Part shown: piece by piece, positions 46,675 to 56,807 of the stretch
Position numbering within the stretch: the first letter of the stretch is position 1
Layout of the letters: the number at the start of each line of letters is the position of its first letter
From: Nocardia speluncae NBRC 108251
Lineage (GTDB): Bacteria; Actinomycetota; Actinomycetes; Mycobacteriales; Mycobacteriaceae
Assembly: GCF_001613245.1 (NCBI RefSeq)
Contig: NZ_BDBZ01000024.1
Location: forward strand, 1 to 64,000
Direction of reading: 5' to 3'
DNA: 64,000 bases
Program-made: the position numbers and the translations under genes
The notes under the pieces: model-generated
What the model was told of the DNA's origin: nothing
The model's input: only the letters and a program-made list of their open reading frames with translations
Database searches by the model: none

Positions 46675-46861
46675 CCCTCTGCCGTCGCGGACCCGATCGG
46701 TCCCGGTGCTCTCGGATCGCTTGCTGCTGTGCCCGGTTCGGTCGGTTGTCCAATATTGCTCCTCGCTCCGCAGACAGTTACGGGCGGAAATGCATTCGTG
46801 TGGGCGATGCGTATAGTTGCGTTGCCCGTCCATACGAGTACTGATCCGGAGGATCCTTAAA

Positions 46862-47308
46862 TTGGTTGCAGCACTGTCTGAATCACTGCTTGGCGAGTCT
46901 ACGCGCCCGGCCTTCCTCGCCGATGCCGTCCAGGTCCTGGATGCCGAGGTCTCCGATAAGGGTGGTGCCTCGGGTCTGGCTGTGAAGGGTGGGTACGCGG
47001 CGGTCAAGAAGATCAGCCCGTCCATCGTTCCCGACGGCCTGGAATCGCTGGCGCCCAAACTGCTCGAGCAGCTCGAGCCCTACTGGAACGAGTACCAGGC
47101 CGGTGCGGCGGGGACCTTCGGCGAACTGCTCGCCGGCAAGGGCGACGAGGTCGCCGAGGCCCTGCTGACCGTCACCGATGCGCGCGCCGCGGCCTCCAGC
47201 CGGCCCGCCCTGCAGAAGGTGTACAACTCGATGCGTTCCTCTGCCAAGAAGAATGTCATCGAGGCGCTGCCCCGCGTCGGCGAACTGGTGCAGAAGCACG
47301 CCGGATAG
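46862..47308 (+). CDS. DUF6918-like soluble helical protein
   Basis: 148 aa starting at TTG 46862, 8 bases behind GGAGGA; a -10-like TATAGT (46812-46817) lies just upstream. The protein has no membrane segment, with V-K-K-I-S-P-S-I-V-P and a C-terminal K-K-N-V-I-E-A-L-P-R-V-G-E-L-V. Actinobacterial family of unknown function; the DUF number is from memory. Confidence 0.7.
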   Translation: MVAALSESLLGESTRPAFLADAVQVLDAEVSDKGGASGLAVKGGYAAVKKISPSIVPDGLESLAPKLLEQLEPYWNEYQAGAAGTFGELLAGKGDEVAEALLTVTDARAAASSRPALQKVYNSMRSSAKKNVIEALPRVGELVQKHAG

Positions 47309-47328
47309 CATTGCGCGCGTAGCGATTC

Positions 47329-47375
47329 GGCCGCGCGTCAGCGCGGCCCGTGGGGGCCTCGACGACGAGGTCCCC
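47329..47375 (+). terminator. Tandem hairpins before menD
   Basis: GGCCGCGC-GTCA-GCGCGGCC (47329-47348) is a perfect 8-base stem. GGGGGCCTCG-ACGA-CGAGGTCCCC (47352-47375) is a 10-base stem with one G-T pair. They lie 21 bases past the previous stop and 112 bases before menD. Confidence 0.7.
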
Positions 47376-47486
47376 AACGGGGGAGTTCCAGGGGGTTCCC
47401 AGGCGCCGGGCGCTGTCCGCGACCGGCCTTGCCGATGTGAGCAGGGTGACGCAGACGCGGCCCCAGGGGTCTGACAGTCTGGAGTC

Positions 47487-49118
47487 GTGAATCCGTCAAC
47501 TGCGCAAGCTCGGGTGGTCGTCGACGAACTCGCCCGCGGTGGGGTGCGGGAAGTGGTGCTGTGCCCCGGTTCGCGTAACGCCCCGCTGGCCTTCGCACTG
47601 CAGGCGGCCGACGCGGCGGGGCAGCTACGGCTGCATATGCGCGTCGACGAGCGGACGGCCGGATTCCTCGCGGTCGGCCTGGCCGTTGCCTCGGGCGCTC
47701 CGGTACCGGTGGTGATGACCTCGGGCACCGCGGTCGCCAACCTCGGCCCGGCGGTCCTGGAGGCCAATTACGCCCGGGTTCCGCTGATCGTGCTCAGTGC
47801 CAATCGTCCCTACGAAATGCTCGGTACCGGCGCGAATCAGACGGTCGAACAACTCGGCCTGTTCAGCAGCCAGGTCCGGGCGACCATCAGCCTCGGCCTG
47901 GCCGAAACCGAATCCGGCCCCGAATACCCACGGCAGAACAGCGTGTGGCGGTCCGCGGTGTGCCGGGTACTGGCCGCCGCACGAGGCACCCGTTCGGGCA
48001 ACGCGGGTCCCGTACATTTCGATATCCCCTTGCGGGAACCACTGGTCCCGGAGCCTGGTAGTCCGGAATTCACCCCGGCCGGGCGCGGCGTGGACCAGCC
48101 GTGGACGGCCACCCAATACGCGACCCTCGACGTTCCACTCGACATCGACCTCACCCCGGATACCGTCGTGATCTCCGGCCACGGCGCCGGACTGCGCGCC
48201 GAGCTCGCCGGCCTGCCCACGGTGGCCGAACCCACCGCCCCCGTGCACGGCCCGGCCCTGCATCCCCTGGCGCTGCCGCTGCTGAAACCGCGGCAGGCGA
48301 TCATCACCGGCCGCCCGACCCTGCATCGTCAGGTGTCGCGGGTGCTGGCCGACCCCGAGGTGACGGTGTACGCGTTGACCACCGGCCCGCGCTGGCCCGA
48401 TGTCTCGGGCAATGTGGTCGGAACCGGTACCCGGGCGGTGACCAGCGGCGCCCCTACAGTGCAATGGCTGGACCGCTGCCGGGAACTGGACCGGCGGGCC
48501 CGCACCGTGGTGCGCGACGAGCTGGATCGCCACCCCAAACCCACCGGATTGCACGTGGCCGCGGTGATCACGGACGCGTTGCGCGAAGGTGATCAGCTGC
48601 TGTTGGGTGCGTCGAATCCGGTCCGCGACGCCGCGCTCGTCTCGGCACCGAAACCGGGCGTGCGGGTGCTGTCGAACCGCGGTGTCGCGGGTATCGACGG
48701 AACGGTGTCGTCGGCGGTCGGCGCCGCATTGCACCACCGCGGCCGGACCATCGCCCTGATCGGCGACCTCACCTTCCTGCACGATGCGTCCGGTCTGTTG
48801 ATCGGGCGGGGCGAACCCCGCCCCGACGACCTCACCATCGTGGTCGCCAACGACGACGGCGGCGGTATCTTCGAACTCCTCGAACAGGGCGACCCCCAGT
48901 ACGCCGGTGTTTTCGAGCGTGTTTTCGGCACCCCGCACGGGATGGATCTGTCCGCGCTCTGCGCTGCGTACCGGATCCCGCACCGCCAGGTGGGGCCGGC
49001 CGAACTGGCCGCCGAACTCGCCGGTCCCGGTCCCGGTTTCCGGGTACTCGAGGTCCTTACCGATCGCTCCGGGCTGCGTGAGCTGCATGCCGCGGTCCGC
49101 GCCGGGATCGATTCCTGA
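47487..49118 (+). CDS. menD: 2-succinyl-5-enolpyruvyl-6-hydroxy-3-cyclohexene-1-carboxylate synthase
   Basis: TPP-dependent enzyme of 543 aa joining isochorismate and 2-oxoglutarate. Signature blocks are [12 protein letters not shown], the E-R-T-A-G-F-type pocket ([11 protein letters not shown]), [12 protein letters not shown] and the TPP-binding I-G-D-L-T-F-L-H-D with [14 protein letters not shown] start. Confidence 0.96.
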   Translation: MNPSTAQARVVVDELARGGVREVVLCPGSRNAPLAFALQAADAAGQLRLHMRVDERTAGFLAVGLAVASGAPVPVVMTSGTAVANLGPAVLEANYARVPLIVLSANRPYEMLGTGANQTVEQLGLFSSQVRATISLGLAETESGPEYPRQNSVWRSAVCRVLAAARGTRSGNAGPVHFDIPLREPLVPEPGSPEFTPAGRGVDQPWTATQYATLDVPLDIDLTPDTVVISGHGAGLRAELAGLPTVAEPTAPVHGPALHPLALPLLKPRQAIITGRPTLHRQVSRVLADPEVTVYALTTGPRWPDVSGNVVGTGTRAVTSGAPTVQWLDRCRELDRRARTVVRDELDRHPKPTGLHVAAVITDALREGDQLLLGASNPVRDAALVSAPKPGVRVLSNRGVAGIDGTVSSAVGAALHHRGRTIALIGDLTFLHDASGLLIGRGEPRPDDLTIVVANDDGGGIFELLEQGDPQYAGVFERVFGTPHGMDLSALCAAYRIPHRQVGPAELAAELAGPGPGFRVLEVLTDRSGLRELHAAVRAGIDS

Positions 49119-49266
49119 CCTCTCGCGAGCGAGCTCGGCCTTCCCACTGAATCGGCGCTGGCGGTGGTCGCGACGATTCACGCGACGGTCCCCGGCTGCG
49201 TGCGGCCGATGAGTTTGTGTCCACGGCCTCGTCTGGACTACAGCAGCCCTGGATCGAGGAGACCGC

Positions 49267-49875
49267 ATGCACCCGGAATTCGACCTGTCGCCCGCGGCGG
49301 ACGCGCTGGCCGATATCGTCACGGCGATCGACGACGCCCAGCTCGAGGCGCCCACGCCCGCCGATGTCCCCGTTCGTGTGCTGATCCAACACGTGGATGG
49401 TTTGGCGGAGGCGTTCCGCGCCGCTGCCACCAAAGAATCGCTCGGCGCATCCGCCGCTCCCGAATTCGGTTCCGGCGCCGCGCTACCCGCGCAGTGGCGG
49501 ATTGCCGTCCCGGCTCGGCTGCGGGCGCTGGCGCGGGCTTGGCGCGAACCCGCGGCGTGGCAGGGCGATACCGAAGCGGGTGGGGTCACCATGCCGGCAC
49601 CTGTCACTGCCCGGGTTGCGCTGGACGAGATCGTCGTCCATGCCTGGGATCTGGCGCACGCCACCTGCCAGGAACTGAAAGTGGGCGATTCCGATCTCGC
49701 CGTTCTGCTGGATTTCCTGAAGGACACCCCCGCGGAGGGCACCCCCGGCCTCTTCGGCCCGATCGTGCCGATCGGGCCGGCGGCGCCGGTACTGCACCGG
49801 GTTCTGGGACTCGCCGGGCGAGACCCCTTCTGGATCCCCCGGCGAGGTGAGCCGGCGGACCGCGCCGCCGGGTGA
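49267..49875 (+). CDS. TIGR03086-type metal-binding protein (mycothiol-dependent DinB-like)
   Basis: 202 aa. The four-helix DinB/maleylpyruvate-isomerase-like fold shows metal-ligand histidines in V-L-I-Q-H-V-D-G-L and I-V-V-H-A-W-D-L-A. Members use mycothiol as thiol cofactor or are uncharacterised. AGGAG-like bases precede ATG 49267. Confidence 0.8.
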   Translation: MHPEFDLSPAADALADIVTAIDDAQLEAPTPADVPVRVLIQHVDGLAEAFRAAATKESLGASAAPEFGSGAALPAQWRIAVPARLRALARAWREPAAWQGDTEAGGVTMPAPVTARVALDEIVVHAWDLAHATCQELKVGDSDLAVLLDFLKDTPAEGTPGLFGPIVPIGPAAPVLHRVLGLAGRDPFWIPRRGEPADRAAG

Positions 49876-49940
49876 ACCCGTACCGGGGCGTTCGGCCACC
49901 CGCGCGATGCCGGTGGGCGACCGCGTAGGCTGGCGGCGCC

Positions 49941-50621
49941 ATGATCGCTCTACTGCTCGCCCTCGCCGGGTTCGCGTTCATAGACTCGCTCGATCTCCTG
50001 CTGGTGGGGGTTACCGCGGCGATCGTCATGGACAGCAGGCTCGCCCGGAAATCACCGGTACCCGGTGGGGCAAGTTTCATTGCCGGGGTTTTCGCGGTAA
50101 CCACGACTTTCGGGTTGCTGGCGGTGCTGGGGATCGATTTCCTCACCGATCTGGTGGATTTCGAGCTCACTCCGACGATCCGTACCTGGGGTGCCTTGGG
50201 CTTCGGCCTCGTACTGCTCGTGATCGCCGCCGTGCCGGCCGGTGCGCAGGCCGAACCTCCGGCATGGACGGTGACCTTCCGGCGGCGCCCTTGGCTACTC
50301 GGTATGGCAGGTATGGTCGTCGGCCTGGCGCAGGCACCGACCGCGATTCCGTACCTGGCCGGGTTGGCGTTGATATCGGCCCGGGACCCGCTGCCGTCGG
50401 TGTGGCCGCTGATCGTCATCGCCTATTGTGCGCTCGCGTTGCTGCCGCCGCTGGTGGTGCTCGCGCTGGCGACCAGGCGGACGCGCCGGGCCCAGCGTGT
50501 GTACCGATCCGTTCTGCGGGTGGTCACCAGCTATGGCCCGTTGTCGGTGCGCGTTATCTTCGTCCTGCTGGGACTCGGGCTGATTGTTGCCGCGGCCCTC
50601 GATTACCAGCACCTCTGGTGA
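49941..50621 (+). CDS. GAP/Sap-family six-helix membrane protein
   Basis: 226 aa with six hydrophobic helices. The N-terminal D-S-L-D-L-L-L-V and A-Q-A-P-T-A-I-P-Y-L features match the Sap/GAP (sulfolipid- or peptidolipid-addressing) transporter family of mycolata. It may move a glycolipid or lipopeptide across the membrane; substrate unknown. Confidence 0.75.
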   Translation: MIALLLALAGFAFIDSLDLLLVGVTAAIVMDSRLARKSPVPGGASFIAGVFAVTTTFGLLAVLGIDFLTDLVDFELTPTIRTWGALGFGLVLLVIAAVPAGAQAEPPAWTVTFRRRPWLLGMAGMVVGLAQAPTAIPYLAGLALISARDPLPSVWPLIVIAYCALALLPPLVVLALATRRTRRAQRVYRSVLRVVTSYGPLSVRVIFVLLGLGLIVAAALDYQHLW

Positions 50622-50648
50622 CGCGAACGGTTCGCCGGTCGCGGGCGG

Positions 50649-51266
50649 TCAGGTTGCGCTGCGGACGAAAACTCCGGCCGTGGTGGCGCTCACTGCGGCC
50701 TGTACCGCGACCCGGACGGCCTGCTCGTCGATCGGGTCGCCGCTGGCCAGCAGCCGGTAGTACAGGGGAGCCGAAACGGCGGTGAGTACCGCCCGGGGTT
50801 CGGTGCCGGGCGGCGCCTCGCCCCGGCCGATGGCATCGGTGACACAGGGGGACCACTCGGTGAGCCGCACATCGTAGAACCGGTGGAGCGCAATCGCTGC
50901 CGCGTCGTCGAAGCTTGCGGCGGCCATCACCGCACGGAACAGCCGGCTCTGCCGGGGGTCGGTCAGAGTTTTTGCCACCAGGCGGGCGTTGGCTTCGAGG
51001 TCGCCGTGCAACGAGCCGGTATCCGCGCGCGGTAGGGATTGTTCGGCCATATCGACGAGCAGGTCGGCGGTCAGCCCGGCCGGGGTGCGCCAGCGCCGGT
51101 AGACCGTTGTCTTCCCGACTTCGGCCCGGGCGGCGACCTCGGCGAGGTCGAGCCGGGCGAAGCCGTGTTCGGCGAGCAGGTCGCCGGCCGCCTCGAGTAC
51201 TGCGGTGCGGACGCGGGCGGTGCGGCCGCCGGGGCGAACCGATCCGGGGCCGTCTTCGTCAGCCAT
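50649..51266 (-). CDS. TetR-family transcriptional regulator
   Basis: 205 aa. The N-terminal HTH reads L-A-E-H-G-F-A-R-L-D-L-A-E-V-A-A-R-A-E-V then G-K-T-T-V-Y-R-R-W. It is divergent from the aldo/keto reductase gene, with an operator-like palindrome between them, so it likely represses that gene and itself. Confidence 0.92.
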   Translation of the reverse strand: MADEDGPGSVRPGGRTARVRTAVLEAAGDLLAEHGFARLDLAEVAARAEVGKTTVYRRWRTPAGLTADLLVDMAEQSLPRADTGSLHGDLEANARLVAKTLTDPRQSRLFRAVMAAASFDDAAAIALHRFYDVRLTEWSPCVTDAIGRGEAPPGTEPRAVLTAVSAPLYYRLLASGDPIDEQAVRVAVQAAVSATTAGVFVRSAT

Positions 51267-51307
51267 AAAGGAACTCCAGTTTCATTTAGCCGTCTTTCGG
51301 TGTATCT

Positions 51308-51323
51308 TCATAATCGTTAATGA
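51308..51323. promoter_or_regulatory. Candidate TetR operator
   Basis: TCATAATCGTTAATGA is an imperfect 16-base palindrome (6 of 8 pairs) in an AT-rich stretch between the divergent TetR and aldo/keto reductase genes. Confidence 0.5.
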
Positions 51324-51348
51324 CACTCTAGACCCATTAGGAGTCGAG

Positions 51349-52401
51349 ATGGAATATCGCCGCCTGGGAGCTTCCGGCTTGATCGTTCCCGCACTGAGTT
51401 TCGGTGCCGGCACCTTCGGAGGACGCGGGGAACTGTTCGGCGCCTGGGGCGATACCGACGCCGAACAGGCCCGCCGCCTGGTGGATATCAGCCTGGACGC
51501 CGGCGTCACGATGTTCGATACCGCCGATGTGTACTCCGACGGCGCCTCCGAGGAAGTGCTCGGCGCCGCCATCCGCGGCCGGCGCGACCGGCTGCTGCTG
51601 TCCACCAAGGCGAGTCTGCCCACCGGGCCCGGTCCGTTCGATGCGGGTTCGGGTCGCACTCGGCTGATCGGCGCCGTGGAAGCCGCGCTGCGCCGGCTCG
51701 GCACCGGACATATCGACCTGTTCCAGTTGCATGCATTCGACGCCCGGACCCCGGTCGAGGAGGTCCTGCGCGCCCTCGACGACCTGGTCCGTGCGGGCAA
51801 GATCCGTTATCTGGGTGCCTCCAACTTCGCCGGTTGGCAGCTGATGAAATCGCTGGCCGCCGCTGATCGGCACGGGCTCACCCGCTATATCGCCCACCAG
51901 GTGTACTACTCGCTGGCCGGCCGCGACTATGAGTGGGAGCTGATGCCACTGGGGGTCGCCGAAGGTGTGGGCGCGGTGGTCTGGAGTCCGCTCGGCTGGG
52001 GCCGGCTGACCGGCAAGATCCGCCGTGGCCAACCACTTCCCGCGGAGAGCCGGCTGCACCGCACGGCGGAGGCCGGCCCGCCCGTGGACCAGGAATATCT
52101 CTACAACGTCGTCGATGCCTTGGATGAGATCGCCGCCGAAACCGGCCGGACCGTCCCGCAGATTGCGTTGAACTGGCTGCTCTCCCGGCCGACGGTCGGC
52201 ACCGTGATCGTCGGTGCCCGCAACGAGGAGCAGCTACGGCAGAATCTCGGCGCGGTCGGCTGGAAGCTCACCGCCGATCAGATCGCGCGGCTGGACGCGG
52301 CCAGCACACTCACCCCGCCCTATCCCTACTACCCGTACTACCGCCTGCCCGATTTCACCCGCCTGAACCCGCCCGCCGTCCCGGTGGGAGCGGTTCAGTA
52401 G
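51349..52401 (+). CDS. Aldo/keto reductase
   Basis: 350 aa (beta/alpha)8 NADPH-dependent reductase. Active-site tetrad is visible as D-T-A-D-V-Y-S-D-G (Asp, Tyr), S-T-K-A-S (Lys) and F-Q-L-H-A-F-D (His), with the NADP-binding S-R-P-T-V-G-T-V-I-V-G-A-R near the C-terminus. TAGGAG (51338-51343) precedes ATG 51349. Substrate unknown; regulated by the adjacent TetR protein (inference). Confidence 0.92.
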   Translation: MEYRRLGASGLIVPALSFGAGTFGGRGELFGAWGDTDAEQARRLVDISLDAGVTMFDTADVYSDGASEEVLGAAIRGRRDRLLLSTKASLPTGPGPFDAGSGRTRLIGAVEAALRRLGTGHIDLFQLHAFDARTPVEEVLRALDDLVRAGKIRYLGASNFAGWQLMKSLAAADRHGLTRYIAHQVYYSLAGRDYEWELMPLGVAEGVGAVVWSPLGWGRLTGKIRRGQPLPAESRLHRTAEAGPPVDQEYLYNVVDALDEIAAETGRTVPQIALNWLLSRPTVGTVIVGARNEEQLRQNLGAVGWKLTADQIARLDAASTLTPPYPYYPYYRLPDFTRLNPPAVPVGAVQ

Positions 52402-55400
52402 ACATCACGGACGTAACGCTTCTCGGCCACCAGCTGCTTCTTGAACGCCAGGGCGCCGTCCTCGTCGAGTGTGCCGTGGACGCGGGCGATGCGCAGCAGG
52501 GCATCGTCGACATCTTTGGCCATGCGGGCGGCGTCACCGCAGACATAGAAGTGGGCGCCCTCGCGCAGCCACGACCACAATTCTGCGCCGTGTTCGATCA
52601 TCCGGTGCTGCACGTAGATGCGTTCGCGCTGATCACGGGAGAAGGCCAGATCCAGTCGCGAGAGGTGGCCGGATCGGAACATATCCTCGAGTTCGGTGCG
52701 GTAGTAGAAATTCTGTGCCGTGTGCTGGTCGCCGAAGAACAGCCAATTCTGCCCGGTGGCGCCGAGAGCGCGGCGTTCGTGCAGGAAACCCCGGAACGGG
52801 GCGATACCGGTGCCCGGACCCACCATGATCATCGGCACGCTCGGATCCACCGGCGGCCGGAAATGCGGGGCGCGCTGTAGGAAAATCGGCACGGCACCGG
52901 CGGCGCGGTCGGCGAGGAAGGTGGAGCAGACGCCGCCGCGGCGGGCCGCCGAGCCCGCGACCCGCGGATCACCGTAGCGGACGATCCCGACGGTCAGCTC
53001 CACTTCCCGCGGGCTGACCAGCGGGCTGGAGGAGATCGAATACTGGCGTGGTTGCAGCTTCTTCAGAACGTCGAGCCACTCCACGAGCCCGGCGCGGATC
53101 GGGAAATCGCGCAGTACGTCCACCAGTTGGCGGTCCCACAGGTAGCCGGACAGTTCGTTGCGATTATCGCGGCGCAGCAGCTTGGCCAGCCGGTTGCTGG
53201 GGTTGCGGTCGGCCACGAATTCCAGCAGGTTCCGGGAGACCCGGGTGATATCGAAATGAGTGCGCAGCGCCTGTTCCAACGGCATCTCGGTATCGCCCGC
53301 GGTGGCAGTGCGCCCGGCGTCCAAACCCGCCGCGTCGAGGAACTCGCCGACCAGCGCCGGACAGTTGCTCGGCCATACCCCGAGCGAATCCCCCACCTCG
53401 TAGCGTGCGCCCGAATCGCCGAGATCGAAGGCTACCCGCCGGACCTCCTTCGTGGCGCCAGGAGTTGTCAGGACCTCGTTGCGGACCAATGCAGCGGGAA
53501 CCGGTAGCGCCCTGCTGAACGGAGTCGGGGCCGGGCGCCGGGGGCGTGCGGGTGCCCCCCGCTCCAGCAGATCCGTCGCTGTGCCCACACCGGATGCGGA
53601 ACTGGTTCGTTCGCGTGGACTTGCGTCACCGAACCTACCCTCCGGGCGCACGTGGGTGCCGTGGCCGCTCAGATGGTCCCCGGAGTCCCCACCGGCGTCG
53701 TTGTCCGCCGGGGCGCCGTCGAGCGCCGCGATCACCTCATCCAGCCAGCTCGATCCGGGGCCGTCGAAATCCGGTTCGCAGTCCACGCGCGGGAGCAACC
53801 GGGTCGCGCCACGTTCGGCGAACGCCGTATCGAGCCGCCGGCCGTGGCCGCAGAAATCGTCATAGGAGGAATCGCCCATGGCGAATACCGCGAAACGTAT
53901 GCCCGTGAGCTTGTTCGCGTTCTCGTCGAGCCGGGCCCAGAAATCGGCGCCGTTGTCCGGCGGACCGCCGTCGCCGAACGTACTGCTGACCACCAGGACA
54001 TCGCCCGTCAGCGAAGGGAGGTCGCAGGAATCCATATCGATCAGCCGCGGCCGGTAACCGGATTCGGTGAGCCGCTGCGCCGCGGTGGCCGCCAACTCTT
54101 CGGCATTGCCGGTCTGCGAGGCCCACAGCACCGTTACGGCCGGGCTCGGCGGTGCCGGTACCGCCGAACCCGGTTGGCAGGCACGGGAATACATTCCAGC
54201 CAGCAATCCGTCCACCCACAGCCGGCTCTGCCGCGACAACGGCGCGGTTTCCGGGAGCACCGGCTGCCCCGACACCGGCAAGGATTGCAGGGCCGCGAGA
54301 TATCCACCCAGGTAGATCCGCTCGGTTTCGCTGAGGGTAGGCGAGATGGCCGCGCCCAGGCCGAGTATCGCCGCGAGTGGATGGTCTCCGGTGCTCGCCG
54401 GGGGTTCTCCAGGACTGCCGGGGGCCACCGGTGTTTCGGCGGGTACCGCCGGCGCGACCCGGCGCAACGCTACGGCGCAGGCCTTGAACTCCGGTTGCAG
54501 CGAATCGGCGTCCACCGCGTCGTTGGTGACGGCGTTGACGGTCAGGTATTCACCCTGTTCGTCGTTCCAGTGGAACGGTGCGAAACATCCGCCGGGACGT
54601 ACCCGGTCGCTGATCCGCACGGGGAGTACCGCGCGCCCGCGCCGGGAGGCGATCTCCACCTGGTCGCCCGCGGCCAGCCCCAGTTCTCGGGCGTCGCCGG
54701 GATGGACCTCGGCGAATGGCTCCTGGTCAAGCCTGTTGAGCTTGTCGATCCGGCCTGTTTTCGTCATCGAATGCCACTGATGTTGCAGGCGTCCGGTGTT
54801 GAGCAGGAACGGGTATTCGTCGTCCGGCATTTCCGCCGGCAACATATGAGGGCGCGGCCAGAAGACCGCTCGCCGGCTGGGAGTGGGGAAGGCCAGGTGT
54901 GGCCGGTGTCCGGTGTCGTCGACGAACGCCTCCCGGCCGATCCCGTCGTTGAGGTAGCGGATCGGGTTGCGGCGCTGTGCCGGATCCGGGCACGGCCACT
55001 GCATGGGGCCCTCGCGCAATTCATCGTGGCTCATACCGCGCAGGTCGTAACCGGTGGCCGGATTGGCGAAGCCGCGAATCTCGTCGAATACGTCGGCGGC
55101 GGAAACGTATTCGAATCCGGGAAAGCCCATAGCGGTCGCCACCTGGGCGATGAGCTGCCAGTCCGGCCGCGCGTCGCCGGCCGGTTCGACCGACTGCCGC
55201 TGCAAGGTGACGGTCCGTTCGGAATTGACCACAGCAGCATCGGCCTCGGCCCACAGTGTGGCCGGTAACAGCAAGTCGGCGTAGGTATTGGTGGCTGTCT
55301 CGGTGTAGGCATCCTGGGTGATCACCAGTTCGGCGGCCTCCAGGCCCGCGATCACCGTTTTGCGATTTGCCACCGTGGCAACCGGATTCGTGCAGATGAT

Positions 55401-56696
55401 CCACGCCGCCCTGATGGTTCCGGCCGCGAGCTGCCGGAACATTTCCACGGTGCCCGGCCCGGCCTCGGCGCGTATGGTGCCCGCCGGTAGGTCCCACGCC
55501 CTTTCCGCAAATGCCCGGTCGGTGGGGGAGAGCACGCTGCGCTGGCCGGGCAACCCGGGCCCCATATACCCCATTTCCCGGCCGCCCATGGCATTCGGCT
55601 GCCCCGTCAGCGAGAAGGGCCCGCTCCCCGGGCGGCAGATGGCACCGGTGGCCAGATGCAGATTGCACAGTGCATTGGTGTTCCAGGTGCCATGGGTGGA
55701 CTGGTTCAGGCCCATCGTCCACAGACTCATCCATTCGCCCGCCGCCCCGATCCAGCGGGCGGCCGTGCGGATATCCGCCTCGGCCAGGCCCGTGATCCCG
55801 GCGACTCGATCCGGAGTGTAGGCGGCGAGGAAATCCGGCATCGCGGCCCAGCCCTCGGTGTGCTCGGCGATGAACTGCTCGTCGATATCACCGGCCTCGA
55901 CCAGCAGATACAGCAGGCCGTTGAGCAGCGCCAGATCGGTTCCGGGCCGGATCTGCAGGAACAGGTCCGCGCGGGCGGCGGTATCGGTACGCCGCGGGTC
56001 CACCACGATCAGCCTCGCGCCGGATCTGAGGCGCTCGGACATGCGCAGGAAGAGGATGGGATGGCAATCGGCCATATTCGCACCGATGACGAAGAACAGG
56101 TCGGCGCGGTCGAAATCGTCGTAGGAACCGGGCGGGCCGTCGGCGCCCAGCGACTGTTTGTATCCCGTGCCCGCGCTCGCCATGCACAGCCGGGAGTTCG
56201 CCTCCATGTGTACGGTCCGCAGATACCCTTTGGCGAGTTTCGTGGCCAGGTACTGCGCCTCCAGCGACATCTGACCGGAGACGTACAGCGCGATCGCGTC
56301 GGGTCCGTGCTCGTCCAGGATTGCCCGTAACCGCGCCGCGGTCTCGGCGACCGCCTCGTCCACCCCCACCGGCTCCGGTTCGGTCTCGCGCGCCGGGCGA
56401 CGGTACGCGGTGGTCATCCGGCCCGGCGCCCGCATCAGCTCGAGGTGGGTGGCGCCCTTCGTACACAGTCGACCGGCGTTCGCCGGATGTAGTTTATCGC
56501 CGCTGACCCGGGCGATCACCGGAGCGCCGGTGGCATCCGGAGTCGTGGTGACCTCGATCCCGCAGCCGACCCCGCAGTACGAGCAGGCCGTCCTGGTCTT
56601 GACCGGCTGCCCATCGAGCATGGCCGGCGATCCGGCGTGGTCCGACAGTCCGGCCGCCTCCGGACCTGACTCGTTCGTGCCGTATCCCTCGGACAT
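52395..56696 (-). CDS. Assimilatory nitrate reductase fused to sulfite-reductase-type flavoprotein
   Basis: 1433 aa bifunctional protein. Residues 1 to about 755 form a NasA/NarB-like molybdopterin reductase: 4Fe-4S site C38-S-Y-C41-G-V-G-C45 and C78 in G-R-L-C-T-K-G, Mo-ligand Cys in N-S-R-L-C-M-A-S, and a dinucleotide-binding C-terminal domain. From about 850 it is a diflavin reductase: flavodoxin S-Q-T-G-N-A-E-E-L-A, then FAD domain (R-Q-Y-S-I-S-S) and NADPH domain (G-P-G-T-G-I-A-P-F-R, ending V-R-D-V-Y). Electrons can flow NADPH-FAD-FMN-FeS-Mo to nitrate inside one chain. A Pro/Gly/Arg-rich insert (about 1000-1080) lies between modules. It overlaps the aldo/keto reductase tail by 7 bases. 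Confidence 0.93.
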   Translation of the reverse strand: MSEGYGTNESGPEAAGLSDHAGSPAMLDGQPVKTRTACSYCGVGCGIEVTTTPDATGAPVIARVSGDKLHPANAGRLCTKGATHLELMRAPGRMTTAYRRPARETEPEPVGVDEAVAETAARLRAILDEHGPDAIALYVSGQMSLEAQYLATKLAKGYLRTVHMEANSRLCMASAGTGYKQSLGADGPPGSYDDFDRADLFFVIGANMADCHPILFLRMSERLRSGARLIVVDPRRTDTAARADLFLQIRPGTDLALLNGLLYLLVEAGDIDEQFIAEHTEGWAAMPDFLAAYTPDRVAGITGLAEADIRTAARWIGAAGEWMSLWTMGLNQSTHGTWNTNALCNLHLATGAICRPGSGPFSLTGQPNAMGGREMGYMGPGLPGQRSVLSPTDRAFAERAWDLPAGTIRAEAGPGTVEMFRQLAAGTIRAAWIICTNPVATVANRKTVIAGLEAAELVITQDAYTETATNTYADLLLPATLWAEADAAVVNSERTVTLQRQSVEPAGDARPDWQLIAQVATAMGFPGFEYVSAADVFDEIRGFANPATGYDLRGMSHDELREGPMQWPCPDPAQRRNPIRYLNDGIGREAFVDDTGHRPHLAFPTPSRRAVFWPRPHMLPAEMPDDEYPFLLNTGRLQHQWHSMTKTGRIDKLNRLDQEPFAEVHPGDARELGLAAGDQVEIASRRGRAVLPVRISDRVRPGGCFAPFHWNDEQGEYLTVNAVTNDAVDADSLQPEFKACAVALRRVAPAVPAETPVAPGSPGEPPASTGDHPLAAILGLGAAISPTLSETERIYLGGYLAALQSLPVSGQPVLPETAPLSRQSRLWVDGLLAGMYSRACQPGSAVPAPPSPAVTVLWASQTGNAEELAATAAQRLTESGYRPRLIDMDSCDLPSLTGDVLVVSSTFGDGGPPDNGADFWARLDENANKLTGIRFAVFAMGDSSYDDFCGHGRRLDTAFAERGATRLLPRVDCEPDFDGPGSSWLDEVIAALDGAPADNDAGGDSGDHLSGHGTHVRPEGRFGDASPRERTSSASGVGTATDLLERGAPARPRRPAPTPFSRALPVPAALVRNEVLTTPGATKEVRRVAFDLGDSGARYEVGDSLGVWPSNCPALVGEFLDAAGLDAGRTATAGDTEMPLEQALRTHFDITRVSRNLLEFVADRNPSNRLAKLLRRDNRNELSGYLWDRQLVDVLRDFPIRAGLVEWLDVLKKLQPRQYSISSSPLVSPREVELTVGIVRYGDPRVAGSAARRGGVCSTFLADRAAGAVPIFLQRAPHFRPPVDPSVPMIMVGPGTGIAPFRGFLHERRALGATGQNWLFFGDQHTAQNFYYRTELEDMFRSGHLSRLDLAFSRDQRERIYVQHRMIEHGAELWSWLREGAHFYVCGDAARMAKDVDDALLRIARVHGTLDEDGALAFKKQLVAEKRYVRDVY

Positions 56697-56807
56697 GTCC
56701 CCGATAGTGCCCGCGAGCCGTTTCCTCGGGTTTGCCCGATGTTATCGCCGCATCACATTCCACTTCACCAGCGGAAATCACAACTGTGAGGAAAATGAAC
56801 CTGCGTG

